Shown: positions 12,101-24,065 of the stretch, piece after piece
How the letters are laid out: each line of letters starts with the position of its first letter
How positions within the stretch are numbered: the stretch's first letter is position 1
From: Pachypanchax playfairii
Lineage: Eukaryota > Chordata > Actinopteri > Cyprinodontiformes > Aplocheilidae
Length of the DNA stretch: 64,000 nt
Assembly: GCA_006937955.1 (NCBI GenBank)
Contig: SSNP01000010.1
Coordinates: 6,386,610 to 6,450,609 of the forward strand
Direction of reading: 5' to 3'
Translations under genes and position numbers: made by a program
Notes under the pieces: generated by a model
What the model was told of the DNA's origin: nothing
The model's database searches: none
The model's input: the letters and a program-made list of their open reading frames with translations, nothing else

Positions 12101-13833
12101 GATGGAAGTGTCCCGTGAGTTCAGGGATGACCCAGATGATGGGAAGTCCCATACAGGTGAGCAAGGTCATTTTCCATGACTGGTTCACCATAAAGTACAA
12201 GAGGAAGCCAAAACGAGCCGTATACCACATCAGAAGGCTCAGCTTCTCACTCAGAGCCTCGCTCATGTCGTTGGTATCTGTGGTTATGCGGGACACCAAC
12301 TCACCTGAGAGAAAAATAATAATTACTCTTCACATATGTCTGATCCCCTCACAGCCAATTTAAGACCAAGATCATAAACAAGGTAAATAAAACTGGTTTA
12401 TCATAAGCATTAGGATCATGTTTACCTGTCGGAGACGCATCAAAGAAAGCGATCTCCTGTTTGAGCACAGCCTGGAAGACGGCTCCCTGCACCGAGGTGT
12501 GTATGAGGCTCATGGTGATGTTGTACATGAGGTCACACACAAACTCAAACACAGCGCTGGAACACAGAAAAACATCACAGGTAAACTGATGGTTGATACA
12601 TTTCTGTTGTATAAATAAGTTATTAGTAATATTATTCAGATCAGATTTCAGGTGGTTGTTTTGTAGCAGATGGAGGAGTCGTGTTACCTGGCTACAGTCA
12701 GGAGCGTCATGATTGTGATGGCCTGTGTAAACGCATCAGGTGCTTCTTCGTTTATGATCCAGTCAGCCATTCGACCAGTGTACTGAGGGATCGCCATCTC
12801 ACCTGCAGCCAGGTGTTCAAAGAGTTACAACACTGACGTTCTGGTGAAGACTACAACCTCAAGAAGATGCATGAAAAAAACACAAAGTACCATAAGATGA
12901 AAGAACCACAAGAATCAGAACTGCAACGAATCGCCCCACATAAGGCTGCATGTATTCCATCAGCCTCTGAAGGGGGGTAGCGCTGTCTGGTCCAGTCTTC
13001 CTCTCAGGCTCCGCCTTCCTCGTAAAATAGGATGACATGTAGCGACTCCAGTAGAGCCACGCCACCGCCGTCACTGCGTAACCCTGCAACATCTGCAAAA
13101 CAAAAAACTGTTTTAAAACTACAGAGAGATTAAAACCCTGACGGTTCGAATGAGAGAAACCAGATCCTGTAAATCACCTGATTGGAACTTAAAGGAAATA
13201 AATTCTCTCCTAACATTCTAAGTCGGTTTAGTTTTGGTTTCAATCTTCTTCCTGTTACAGATTCAACCTTTGATAAAAATAAAATAAAAGAATGTGGATT
13301 CATCTTACGAAACCTGGACCCAGCCTACAAGAGCACAGAAAGGGTTCACTCTTCTTCTTCTGGGCTGTAAATAGTTCATGATTACTGATGTTGAAACATA
13401 AAAACACACCATGGCCTCAGACCTAGAGTGAGTCCAGTTCTGCACCAGTCACAGAACAAAACACCTAATAACGGTTAGAAAACAAACTATCCTCAGTTTC
13501 ATGATCCCTCACCCGTTCCCAGCTGTGCCACCCCCACAGTTCCTCCATCATGGACTGTCCCAGCTGCCAGAGGACCGTGATGTACATCGGGAAGTGGAAG
13601 CAAAGGACCACTAAGTTCTGAAGCCCCTTGAAGCTCCTCATCCATGGGAGGCCACCAGGGAAGGTGAAGATGAGGAAGATGAGGATGGAGGCCCTGGTCA
13701 GTGCTCCCCCCCACAGGGTGATGAAGGGATGGGGGAGGAGCAGAGGCGAGAGCTGGGCCAGGCGAATGGCGTGTATCACACACCCATCCAGGCAGATGAA
13801 AAGCAGAGGGAAGAAGTAGCTCATTTTCTGCAT
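9136..13833 (-). CDS. tap1: Antigen peptide transporter 1 (TAP1, ABCB2) half-transporter
   Basis: ER-membrane half ABC transporter that pairs with TAP2 to pump peptides for MHC class I loading. Twelve coding exons: 13833-13513, 13092-12891, 12802-12688, 12556-12426, 12304-12099, 11973-11776, 11634-11506, 11439-11245, 11171-10998, 9840-9681, 9565-9429, 9342-9136; predicted 724 aa. A hydrophobic N-terminal region leads to the core TMD (GEMAIPQYTGRMADWI, VRSFANEDGE, LNKKEAVAYA, GAVSSGDLVSFVLY), which follows TAP1 much more closely than TAP2. The NBD has Walker A GLNTSGKTT, Q-loop VSQD, signature VSGGQ, Walker B LILDNATSDLD and switch region ISNKMS. The catalytic Glu and switch His positions are both Asn. 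The chosen start is the ATG at 13833, just after an acceptor near 13845; the ATG at 13824 is the alternative. Confidence 0.92.
10119..10598. repeat. Minisatellite in a tap1 intron
   Basis: A roughly 480-bp tandem array built from GGTCCCTCTGCA and GGTCCCTTTA modules in varying order, with higher-order duplications of about 170 bp. It lies in the tap1 intron separating the Walker A exon from the Q-loop exon and is expressed only as intron. Confidence 0.93.
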
Positions 13834-14562
13834 AACGAGAAGATTCTGCAGAAACGACAGCAAATAATTTCAGTCCAGTTTATGTACAAAACCGTTTCCA
13901 GAGAATGTCAAAAACAAATTACTTTTAAACACTTTTAACAGTTACAGTCTGTTTCTCCATCCAGCTCATCTTCCATAGATGATTTGGAGTTCACTTCACT
14001 ATAAATACATGATGTCAACAAGGTCCCAGGACACGCCTCCCATTTCTTCTTTAATTCTGACTTTCACTTTTATTGACATTTTAGGTTTTAGAGTCACCTT
14101 GTTGAATAGAATTACACAAGTGACTCCATAATAATTCTATAGATTTATGATAACATATATGAAAATGTTGTAATACCCAGTTGTAACAACATTTAATATT
14201 CCAGGCCTGGAGTTTGTAAGTCCTTCAAATTTACTTTCACTTTGCAGCTGATGACATCTCGTTATTTTAAAAGCTGCATTAAAATTAAAAACCGAAACAC
14301 AAACAACAAAACTCTAATATCTGCTTTAACACAAACGTCACATGTGCACAATTACACAGTTAAATGAACATAAATAAGCAGTTAAACGAACTAGTTCCAC
14401 CTCAGACCAGCGTATTCACTTACTGCTTCTGGAGATGATACTTTACAGTGAAGCACGTGTAAAAACTCAGACAGGCTCCAAAATTATCTCCAAACTATTA
14501 AAAGGTATCTTTAATTCTTGACCCCGGCAGCTCGACCAGACTTCAACCAGCAGCGACCTGAA

Positions 14563-14586
14563 GAAATGAAAAGTGAAACTGAAACC
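14563..14586. promoter_or_regulatory. ISRE upstream of tap1
   Basis: The stretch contains AGTGAAACTGAAACC, a full match to the interferon-stimulated response element pattern GAAANNGAAA, with an extra GAAA half-site before it. It lies about 0.7 kb upstream of the tap1 start codon, where a promoter is expected because the coding exon is preceded by a 5' UTR intron. Mammalian TAP1 is controlled by IRF and STAT1 elements, so interferon control here is a reasonable inference. Confidence 0.75.
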
Positions 14587-14607
14587 ATCTATTTAACGTC
14601 CTCCAAC

Positions 14608-14617
14608 GGAAAGTCCC
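14608..14617. promoter_or_regulatory. kappaB-like site next to the ISRE
   Basis: GGAAAGTCCC fits the NF-kappaB pattern GGRRNNYYCC and lies 21 bp past the ISRE. A paired ISRE and kappaB site is typical of antigen-processing gene promoters. Binding is inferred from the motif only. Confidence 0.55.
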
Positions 14618-16182
14618 CCGCGTGTCCGACCCTCCATAAACAATAATAAAGACGTGCTTTTCTTTACTTACTGGCCCTTTACATCCAAATATTGTAATTA
14701 AAAGAAACATAGACACATATTAGTGTCTTATTATTAGGATCCATTCTTCTCAGTGACGACCGCGGAAGTTGGACACATCACAATCTGCCCAAAAGCGACA
14801 CCTTGTGGTGAAGATGCAGAACTGCAGCGGGGGGCAGTTTGAACTGCTTTGAACCCGCGGTCTCCAACAGCTGATTTAACGTGTTTATTTCCGGGGACCT
14901 CAGTAATTCTGCGGATGGAACCGACGCTTTCACCATGTAAGCAAACACGGGATTGAGCCCACGTGAGTCGGTTAGTCGTATTGCTCCCCCCCCACCCCCT
15001 CGCCCGTTGTCAGAACCACAGTCTCAGGCTGCACCTCATCCCGTCAGTGGCACAAGCCAGAAAACAGAGATGACAGCAGAGTCACGAGCCTCTGGGATCT
15101 GCAGCATGTAAGTAACTGCATGGTGAAGCCCTGTATGCTCTACACCCACATTCTGGATCTGATCCACAGAAAAATGTGCTTTAAATACTTACAAATATTA
15201 TTGGACCTTTATAAAAAAAAGTGTTTCATATAGAAACTATGTGTTGTTTTCACCCAGATAGAACAAGAATACTATCAAAGTCTAAATACTCATTAGTTAT
15301 AATAACATGGAATCAGTTTTTCTCTTGTGTATTGTTAGAGTGCTGCTTATGACTGCTGTCACATCTGGAAACTCGATCTGGGATAAAATAACCAAAGATT
15401 CACTGAAGAAAACGCAAAACAAGCAGAAACGGTTACAGATGGAGGGAAAAGCGAATACAAGCACACAAAATGGATGGAACGATTGTAATCAAACAAACAG
15501 AGCAATGGGACCAAGATGCACCTCAGATGTTTGCAAACATACAAGTGTTGCAATGACATTGATGAAGAAAACAAGGCCTCTCTCCAGACAGGTTTCTGTC
15601 AGGTGTTCAGATTTAGACTGATGTGACCCATAAAGAGGGTGAGTCTTTGTTTTAATTCAACAGAGAAGCAGGAGCTTGAGCACCACCATCAGAACGAACA
15701 TCCAACCAGTAGAGGTTGTTTCAGGTCCAGCAGTTTGATGGACTGGTTCCCTCTTCAGGCTGTCGGGAGACCTGCAGCTTTAATGCAGTTAAAACACACT
15801 CAAACTTTTCTCATATTCATATTTGTTTTTCTACTTTCAGCTCTCTGAGTCTTTGTGCTGCACACACACATATGCACACGCACATGCACATAGGGGTTAT
15901 CGCCCTTCCTATTCTTCTCTGCACAGTGGCAGGAAGTTGTCCGGATATCCAGAGGGCCTCTGAAAAAAGACTGAGCGAACAGTGGGACTGGGTGGCTGTA
16001 CACGATGGCCATGATGAGATATGATGACTTCACTCAACCTCAGCGGTTCTTTGGACCACAACAGATTTTTCATGTAGTGTTGTGAGTTTCACCTGAGCTT
16101 TTCAGTAGATCAGAAGCAGTTTGTAGTTCTAAACAAGTTCTGGTTCCGAGCAGAGAGAAGAAAGAGCCTGCAGCTTGTGAAC
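14618..16182. other. Spacer between tap1 and the Notch-like gene; possible 5' exons on plus strand
   Basis: Contains an ETS-type CGGAAGT near 14762. Two plus-strand splice donors, GTAAGC near 14938 and GTAAGTAAC near 15109, could end non-coding exons of the downstream Notch-like gene, making the tap1 region a divergent promoter. An open frame at 15307-15621 begins with a signal-peptide-like segment (MESVFLLCIVRVLLMTAVTS) but the rest looks like no known protein. Low-complexity C runs occur near 14990. Confidence 0.4.
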
Positions 16183-19100
16183 ATGTTGGTTCTCAGGACG
16201 TTCGTTCTGCTGGGACTGGGTTGCACATGTCAGGGTGAGTCACTCACCACATTTTAATACATTTATTTATAATTTATTAAGAATCACGGTGCCTGTAAGT
16301 TCTTTTGACCAGCATGAAAAAGTCAAAGTTGTTGTTTAAGATGCATCAAACCAAAAATCTGTTTTCCACAATGTTGCAGTTTATTTTTGAATTTAAGTGT
16401 TTGTGATTTATTCATATTTTAGTGATCAGAATTGGTTTCACTCACACTTTTCATTGTTCTCTTAAAGAATAACAGCACTGATAAAGTATTTAAGTTCCTA
16501 AAAGTGTTTAAATTATAGTATTAATATCAGCTCGAGAGAAATGCGTTTTCTTTGTAAAATAAAGCAGAAGTATATATTTTTGTGTCTGTTATAATTTTAT
16601 GGTCCCGTTAACACCTGCCAAGCCCATTGTCCAACTCCATCACATTCCTCGTTGCCATGGTGATGACCTTCAACCTTTATCAAGTTCCCAACCCACTCCG
16701 TTTCCTTTAACTATTCGCTTCTTCTGAAACTTCCTGTTTACGTCGGGACCATTTCCTGTCCCCTTTAGCGGGCCGTATCAGGACCCACCTTGCTTGGCCT
16801 GGCCTGCACTGTGATGAATAGCTGCTGATGGTCTGAAACAATGAGTGGATTGAATGTGTGGGCGAACTGGTGCCATGATAAAACACTCAGGTCTAAATAA
16901 CTGCCAGCTTAAATAAACCCACTAAATACCCTGTTTTAACTAGTCTGGTTTGGTTTTCTCTCTAACTACACAGATGTCCATATGAGATGATGTTTACCTC
17001 TTATCTGCACTGACACACTCAGATTTAGTACTGGACATTCACAGGATTATGGATTATCTATATTCTTCCACAAATACAGTTTAACTTATTTATATTCTAA
17101 AGTTTCCATAGATGTGATGCACCATTACACGTTTCTCCACTCCATGTGACTGATGATAAACATGATGAAATAGATGAACTTTAATTACAGTCTGCTTGTA
17201 ATCGAGATCCTCTTACTGTCAACGTTTTATTGACCTGATCTCCAGCTGTTTCTGCTGATCCGTGGGGCCAGTGTCCAGTGATCCGAAAGTGTAAGGACAA
17301 GTTTGGAGATGGGTCATGTGACAGAGAATGCATGGACCCCGAGTGTCTTCGAGATGGTTTTGACTGCCTGAAGGACCGGGGCCACTGCAAGTAAAACACT
17401 TTTATCACTAATCACAGTGTTACAACTTAAAAATCTCTAAAACTGTTCAGTTATAGTAATAATATTCAATTTAACAGTTCTGTTTAACATTACATTGTAT
17501 ATTTTAGGTTTTAGTGTTCAGTCTTTGTTAAAAAAAACTACTTTCTTTGGATTTTAGGATGTTGCCTATTATGATTTATTCTACCAGATGTTAAAATGAG
17601 ATTATCACAAGATGAAATAAACAATAATCTGTGACGCTAATATTTAGATAACAGAAATTATATTTGCAGCACAAGGAAATGTCCCAGATTTTGTCTGGGA
17701 GGATTTTTATATAAATAGATTGGTGCCTCAACAGTTTGTATGTTTGCAGAATTATTCAAAGAAATATTGAAATAGTTTGACTTTTATCACTTATTCTTTA
17801 TTATTATCAATGTGAGCATGTCCTTTATTTTAACTTCAGATTAAAGAGAGATCTGGCAGCAGAACCAGAACTTACATCAACATCTAAATAACAGAAATAG
17901 AACCAAACCATGTTCTTAAATACAATTCTGTCTCTTTTACCCCCCCCCCATCTGGACTTTCAGTCCGGGACACACTGAGTATTGCCGTGCTTACTACGGC
18001 AGCGGCCGCTGTGACCAGGGATGCAACAATGGCGCCTGTGGATGGGACGGCAGCGACTGCTTCAGAGACCAGACCCCTCAGTGGGCTAAAGGCACCCTGC
18101 TTCTTCACACTAAAATATCAAAGCAAAACATCAGCGTCTCTATCAGCCCTTTGCTGTGGACACTCAGCGTCCTCCTTCAGTCACCACTAAAGCTGAGAGA
18201 CTCCGTTCCCCTCGCAGCGAACGTGAACTTGTTTGACTTCAACTCTCAGGAGATCGTTGGGCTGCTGACTCGCTCCTCCCAAGCTGACTCAAATGGGTGG
18301 GTAGTTAGTGAAATGGTCATTAGGTCAGAAGTTTCAAAAACTATTTAATTATTAACAGATACATTTCACATGTAGATTCTAACAAAGCTAAGAATTATTA
18401 ATGACTTAGCAACAATTTGATCATTAAATCAACCTAAACTGAAAGTCCAGGGTTGGGGTAGTGAAACAGTCAAATAAGTATTTGGTATTTGTGAGAAATT
18501 GCTGTTTAATATGAGTCAAGCTAAAACAATGACCCATCCTTTGTGCTCTTCTGTTATTTTCTAGCTCCCTCCTTTTCCTCCAGGTGGACAATAGGCCATG
18601 CTCTCGCTCACCCTCTACCTGTTTCCCTTATGCTACGGAGGCTGCTCGTTTCCTACATGCAGTGATGCAGCTGAAGCCTTCCACGTTCCCCACCCTCCCT
18701 GAGCTAAAGGCCATTGTCAGTATTAGAGGTGTCCGAGAGGAAATAGGAAGCAGAGAAGAGGAAATGGAAGTTGAAGGTAGGTTCTGTCATTTCCTGTCTT
18801 CAACACATATTCAGCTTTAAACGTCATCCAAAGAAAACACAGTAAAACACAGTAAAAAGATCAGCTGTGTGTTTTTATAAGATTATTTTATTACTCAGAA
18901 ACACAGCGTGCACATCCAGACGACAGAATTCAAGTCAAAAGGATCAAAGTACTTTAGATTTTAATGCTTCTTCCATCAAAGTTTGAAGTACTGTACGAGT
19001 ATGAGGGAACTGATATAACGTAGACCTGCATAATGAAAGTGGAAAATAAATTTAATTCTGAATACTTGTTTCATTCAAAGAGCCGACCCCTGAGTGGATC

Positions 19101-22100
19101 TGGGCTGTGGTTGCCATAGCTGTTGGCCTTCTGCTTGTGTTTCCGCTGGTGGCGTTCTTGGTGATGAGGAGAGTGAGGCAGCAACGAGCAGAGAGCAACG
19201 GCAGCGTCAGGGTGAGACATCGACCTAAAGTCACCGACGATGAGGACAGCAGAGCCAAAGCCTGGATGCAGCACACGGTTCACCAAGAACAACGAGTCAA
19301 ATCCAGCAGAGAGAGAGAGAAAATCAGCCTGAGGAAGAAGAAGAAGGCGAAGGAAGCAGAGAAGAAGAGAAGGAGGGAGCCACTGGGGGAGGACGCCATC
19401 CGAATGAGGTGAGAGGAGCTGCTCTGAGAGGATGTTATGTCTACAAGAAGAATGATGTCACTCATCCTGTGCAATCAGCACAATGACAAAACCATGTTAA
19501 TGGAATTCTGATCTTTTATTTATTTTTCTTTCTTTCACTGTTTAAGTATTTTTATTATCTGCAATATTAAATGTGATCTTTCAAGTAATAACTCTGTTTT
19601 ACTTAAACATGTTTATTCCTTTAATAATGTTCAAAAGTCCATAATTTATGTTTCATTACTCTGATTAAGACAAAAAAAGAAAACCATGCTAAACTTAGGC
19701 TAAACATGTGGTAGCTTGTGTTGTTATAGCAAAAATGTTAAAAAAAAAGTTCAGTAAATATGTCCAGTGGCTCTTGTCTCAGGACTCGTGTTAGTTTACC
19801 CCAAACTATCTGTACTATATGTTGAAATATCAGGACATCACACAACCCATCAGTGCATTCTTGTTTGGTGCACTTCAGAACTCTGTAAATTTATACATGT
19901 CAGTTTGAAAAAAGAAAAATGAGAGACCTTGTGACCACTTCTTTATATGATGTTACTGTATTGATAATGTGTTTTGGTTCTCAGGCCTCTCAAAAGGAGT
20001 CAGGATGCAGGAAGTGACACAGACTTCACCCAGAGTTCGATGGAGGACATCAACATGAGATGCTCTCGGAGACAGGAGGACCCCTCCATCTGTGACCACA
20101 GGTCACCGGAGCAGAGACACTTTCGGGCTGGAGCCTCTCAGAACCGCAGGCCCATACAACGTAAGGGACCTTACCTGATTGTTCACTCGTTCCTTAATAC
20201 AAAACCTTCATGTTGGCATTACTCTGTGATATGAAAAACACACTTTTCTGTTTGATTTCAGAGCTTTAAACATAAACCAGCTGTCACATAGAAGCAGTAT
20301 CACAACAAAGTTAAGGATCTTACTAAACAAAAAACACTAACAGGTCACTGAATCCTAGAACTGTGACAATTACAGTTAGTTAGAGTTGGAGGTTTTTAAG
20401 TTTGGGACAACTTAAAAAATTTACATCTCTGAAAACAAACCCTGTACTTCTGGTGGACATATAAAACATACTATAACACACTACAGGTGATAAAAAAAAT
20501 CACAAATTCTTTAAGTATCCCTCATCCTGAAAGCTTGTTTTATTCTCTTTAGCTCCACCTAGAGGATGGGAGAGGAATGCCATGCCTCCTCCTCTGCTCA
20601 GTCCTCCTCAGCAGGTCGGACCTTTTTTGTTTTTTTACTTATTTTGAATCAAGTTCATTTCACACTGTGAGGAGCAGCTTTTATTATCTGACATGTGAAT
20701 ATATTGTATGATCATCCTGGTGGTCTCACGCCAGCAGTCTGCAGAGTGGTGTGGTCCAGATGGGTCTGTGGTTCTGATCCGAGCTGTGCGTAGCGGGCTG
20801 GACAGGGTGGTCTTGGAGCTGCTGCAAGCAGGAGTTCCAGTCAACAACACAGATCATACTGGTAATAAGTCTTTTTTGCTGAATCAACCCTCGATTGGAC
20901 GGTTTATTTGAGAAATTTAAAGCAAAATAACTTTTAAAAGCTACTGTTTTGAAACTTGTCTAAGTGGATACTCACCAAAAAACCTGTTCAGCTTCATATG
21001 AGACACTCTGGACGTCTCTGGTCCTCCTATATTACACTTAATAACTTCAGTAATTCAGGTCTCAGCAGGAAGTGGTGTTCTGATGATTTATGCTGCCCTG
21101 ATGAAAAATGCCTCCATAGTATGAATTAACAACTTATTTCATAATGAGATGTTATTAGAAGTTTATACAGTATTCTTATTTATGATGAGTGTGTCCTGTT
21201 AATTATTTAAACATATTTTTATGATCCTTCCCTGATATTTTCTATATAAAAGTCCTCTGGGTCCTTATCGGTCATTGTTGGGTCCTTCTCCTCTGGGTGT
21301 GTCCAAACATTTGCCTGTTGCTCTGACAATGTAAAGAAAGTAAAATAACATCATATTTAATGTTCCTGTCCTGGGAGAATTTATTTAATAGGTAAAATGT
21401 ATTTATGGAAAAAAATAGAAACAAAAATAAATGATAAATCTATTTATTGAAGTCAAGACTAGAACGGCACATGTGCAGGAGGAATCAGTAGCACATCTCA
21501 ACAGGTAACATATTTCTGCAGAACACCGGTTCCAGCAATGGCCATCTGAGAGTTATTTAGTTATATAGTACTACTTTAAAGAAAGTCACAGAAAGAATCG
21601 CACAGATATACCAGTTGATCTCTTAATGAGATAAAACTTGGCATGTCTTCTGAAGTCTTAAGGGAAGTTTTGTTTATTTTTTATTATTAACTGAGTTGTC
21701 TTAATTTATCACCACAATGTGATTAAAAAAAGATTTATTAGGTGTCAGCTGACAGCTCTGCTACACACTTTTAGTTTTACTTTTCATGACTGTCAGTAAT
21801 AGTATTCAAGCAGAGAATGAGGGATGAAGCAGGTCTGTGTTACTCTGCAGGTCTCAGATCTGGAAGCTGCTCACTGCTCTTACACAACAACAAACTGTTC
21901 CAGTGTGTTATCTGTAGAACATACTGAACATTTTTAGAAATGTCTGTTGACGTGTCAGTCTGAGTTGGACAGGTGAACCTACATCATGTACTTGTCCAGA
22001 TGACAGTGTATTTTAAAAGACATATCTCATGATGAAGCCATCTTTTTCTGTCTCCTACAGCTGAACGGGGTGAAGTAATCTGTAACTTACCCCGTTTCTC

Positions 22101-23746
22101 TCACGTCCTCTTTTTGTGTCCCTTCTGTCTCTTCTCTCTGTCCTCTTTCAGCTCCCCTGCTCTCGTCCTCTGATTCAGAACAAAGTTAATGTCCTCAGGT
22201 TGATCAACACATCAGCTTTGTGGATCAACCTTCCCTTGCTTCAGCTTTCCTCGGGGCTTCTGTCTTTCTTTTATTTTCTCTGTCCTCATGTCCCATCATC
22301 TTCTCTCCTCTTCAGCTGAGACGTTACTCCTCTTCATCATCTATTTCTTCACCATCTGGGCTCGACTCTGTTGTGTAATGGTTGTTCACTGGCTGACTTA
22401 CTCCCTCCCTTCTTCCCCCTCACGTCCCCTTCATTCACACTGTCTCTCCCAGGGAGATCAGCCCTCCACTGGGCATGCTCAGTAAACCATCTCTCCCTGG
22501 CGAGGACTCTCATTCGCTACGGGGCTGCTGTAGACCTGCAAGACAACAAGGTGCTTACTTAAGTTTATATTGATTATTAAAAGTAATTATATTAAAAATA
22601 TAATTTTTAAAAGCATTTAAATCTGTAATTCTTCTTTTTTTTTAGGGTGAGACTGCACTCTTCCTCGCTGCCCTCCATGGTTGTTACGACACTGCCAGGC
22701 TCCTCCTCCTTCATGGTGCCAACCTCGATCTGCATGACAGGAGAGGTCGCCGTCCTATGGATGTGGCCCGGGAGGCTATGCACCACCAGGTCCTGGAACT
22801 CTTACTGGCTCACCAAATCCAGAGAGGTCCCGTCCCTGTCAACCCACCCAGCGATGTCATGTGGGAGGAGCGTGCTCTAATGTACTCGCCATGGGTTGGA
22901 TCACAAGGTCTGCCAGGAAGAAGTGCTTCCTTCTCTGGGATGATAGGCCATCGGGATGTGAACCCACAACCACCAAAGTAAGATTTAAAAATGTAAAATG
23001 TGCAAATTAGAGTTTCTTCATTAAACCCGGTGCTGACATCTTTTAGTTTATAGATTTCCTTATTAATCAAACACCTTTAGTAGTTATGGATCATTGAACC
23101 AGACATTTATTTTTAATGTTTGTTGATTGATTATTGATCAGTCAGTATCTTACCTGCAGCAGTCAGAGTGATCTCAGTTTGGAGAATCAGGGAGTTTCAT
23201 TGTCCCATGTAATGATGCTGTTCTTCTCTTGCCAGTGATTGGTCAATGGGTCGAGTCCAGTACCCGTCTCCTCAGAACTGGCGCCCGCAGCTGAACCAAT
23301 CAGCTACAGCGCTCGTCCCCCCGAGAATCATGGGCCGCTCCCCTCGGCCAATCAGCACCTTGCAAGAAGTGACCTCAGAAGACGAGGACCGCGACAGGCA
23401 TCAGGATGTCCCTCGAGCCACTACACCTCACTTCCTGTCACCCCAGCCCGCTCCCCGGCAGCGCTCTTTTTCCTGTACCCAGCATGCATTGCAGCGCCGC
23501 TCCAGTGCCCACCAGCCTGAGCCGAATTATCTGATTGTGACAGACAGAACAGCCAGCGAGTCCATTGAAAGGGTGTTGGTTTCTCCTCCCCCAGACGCTG
23601 CCGCCCAGCCCAACCGTCAGCCCGCCGTGAGCACTGACAGTCCCAGCAGAGCAGAACAAGCAGCTGTGACTTCTACAAACTCAGAGCAGAAGTCCAGCGC
23701 TGAGAGGTCCAACAGCACCGCCGACTCAACACAAACAGTCCTGTAG
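16183..23746 (+). CDS. notchl: Short Notch-like receptor without EGF repeats
   Basis: Eleven coding exons: 16183-16234, 17246-17390, 17964-18296, 18565-18776, 19081-19408, 19985-20160, 20553-20614, 20738-20861, 22453-22550, 22646-22977, 23236-23746; predicted 790 aa, all phases consistent. Order: signal peptide; two Lin12/Notch repeats (CDKFGDGSCDRECMDPEC and CRAYYGSGRCDQGCNNGAC); NOD/NODP-like heterodimerisation region (GSLLFLQVDNRPC); one TM helix (AVVAIAVGLLLVFPLVAFLV); basic juxtamembrane/RAM region with PLGEDAIRM, close to NOTCH4 PLGEDSI; about three ankyrin repeats (SALHWACSVNH, GETALFLAALHG); a Pro/Ser-rich tail. Typical Notch proteins exceed 2000 aa with tens of EGF repeats and seven ankyrins. 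No furin RXRR site was seen in the HD region. Position beside pbx2 and gpsm3 supports kinship with NOTCH4. The symbol is the closest teleost name I know and is tentative. Confidence 0.88.
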
Positions 23747-24035
23747 AACAGGAAACTTCAGCTGCAACGAGCAACATGAGAGATGTCTGATTGTAAGAGT
23801 TGTTCCGAAGCTGGACTGTCTTCTGGTTGCTCTTAGAATATCAGATTTTTTTATGTTCCTGCTACACGTGGAGATGCCCCGCCCCCCCATCCCCCTGTTT
23901 TTTTTATGGATGAAGATATTGTACAATTTTCAGGGATGATTTTTAGGTGATATGTGTTTCAGCTTGTATTTCAATCTCTGTATACTCATAACAGAAAAAT
24001 TTTAATTAATCAACATAATTTGTTGTTTTTTCTTA

Positions 24036-24065
24036 AATAAACTTGCTGCTGGTACATGCAATAAA
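24036..24065 (+). terminator. Poly(A) signals of the Notch-like gene
   Basis: Two AATAAA hexamers, at 24036 and 24060, about 300 bp after the stop codon, mark the likely end of the transcript. Confidence 0.65.

Noticed and set aside
9136..13833. tap2 or abcb9 identity for the ABC transporter
   Set aside because: The TMD blocks GEMAIPxxTGR, VRSFANE and GAVSSG, and the non-Glu Walker B, follow TAP1. TAP2 and ABCB9 differ there.
15307..15621. 104-aa frame with a signal-peptide-like start
   Set aside because: Only the first 20 residues look meaningful. The rest has no family resemblance and no clear splice partner.
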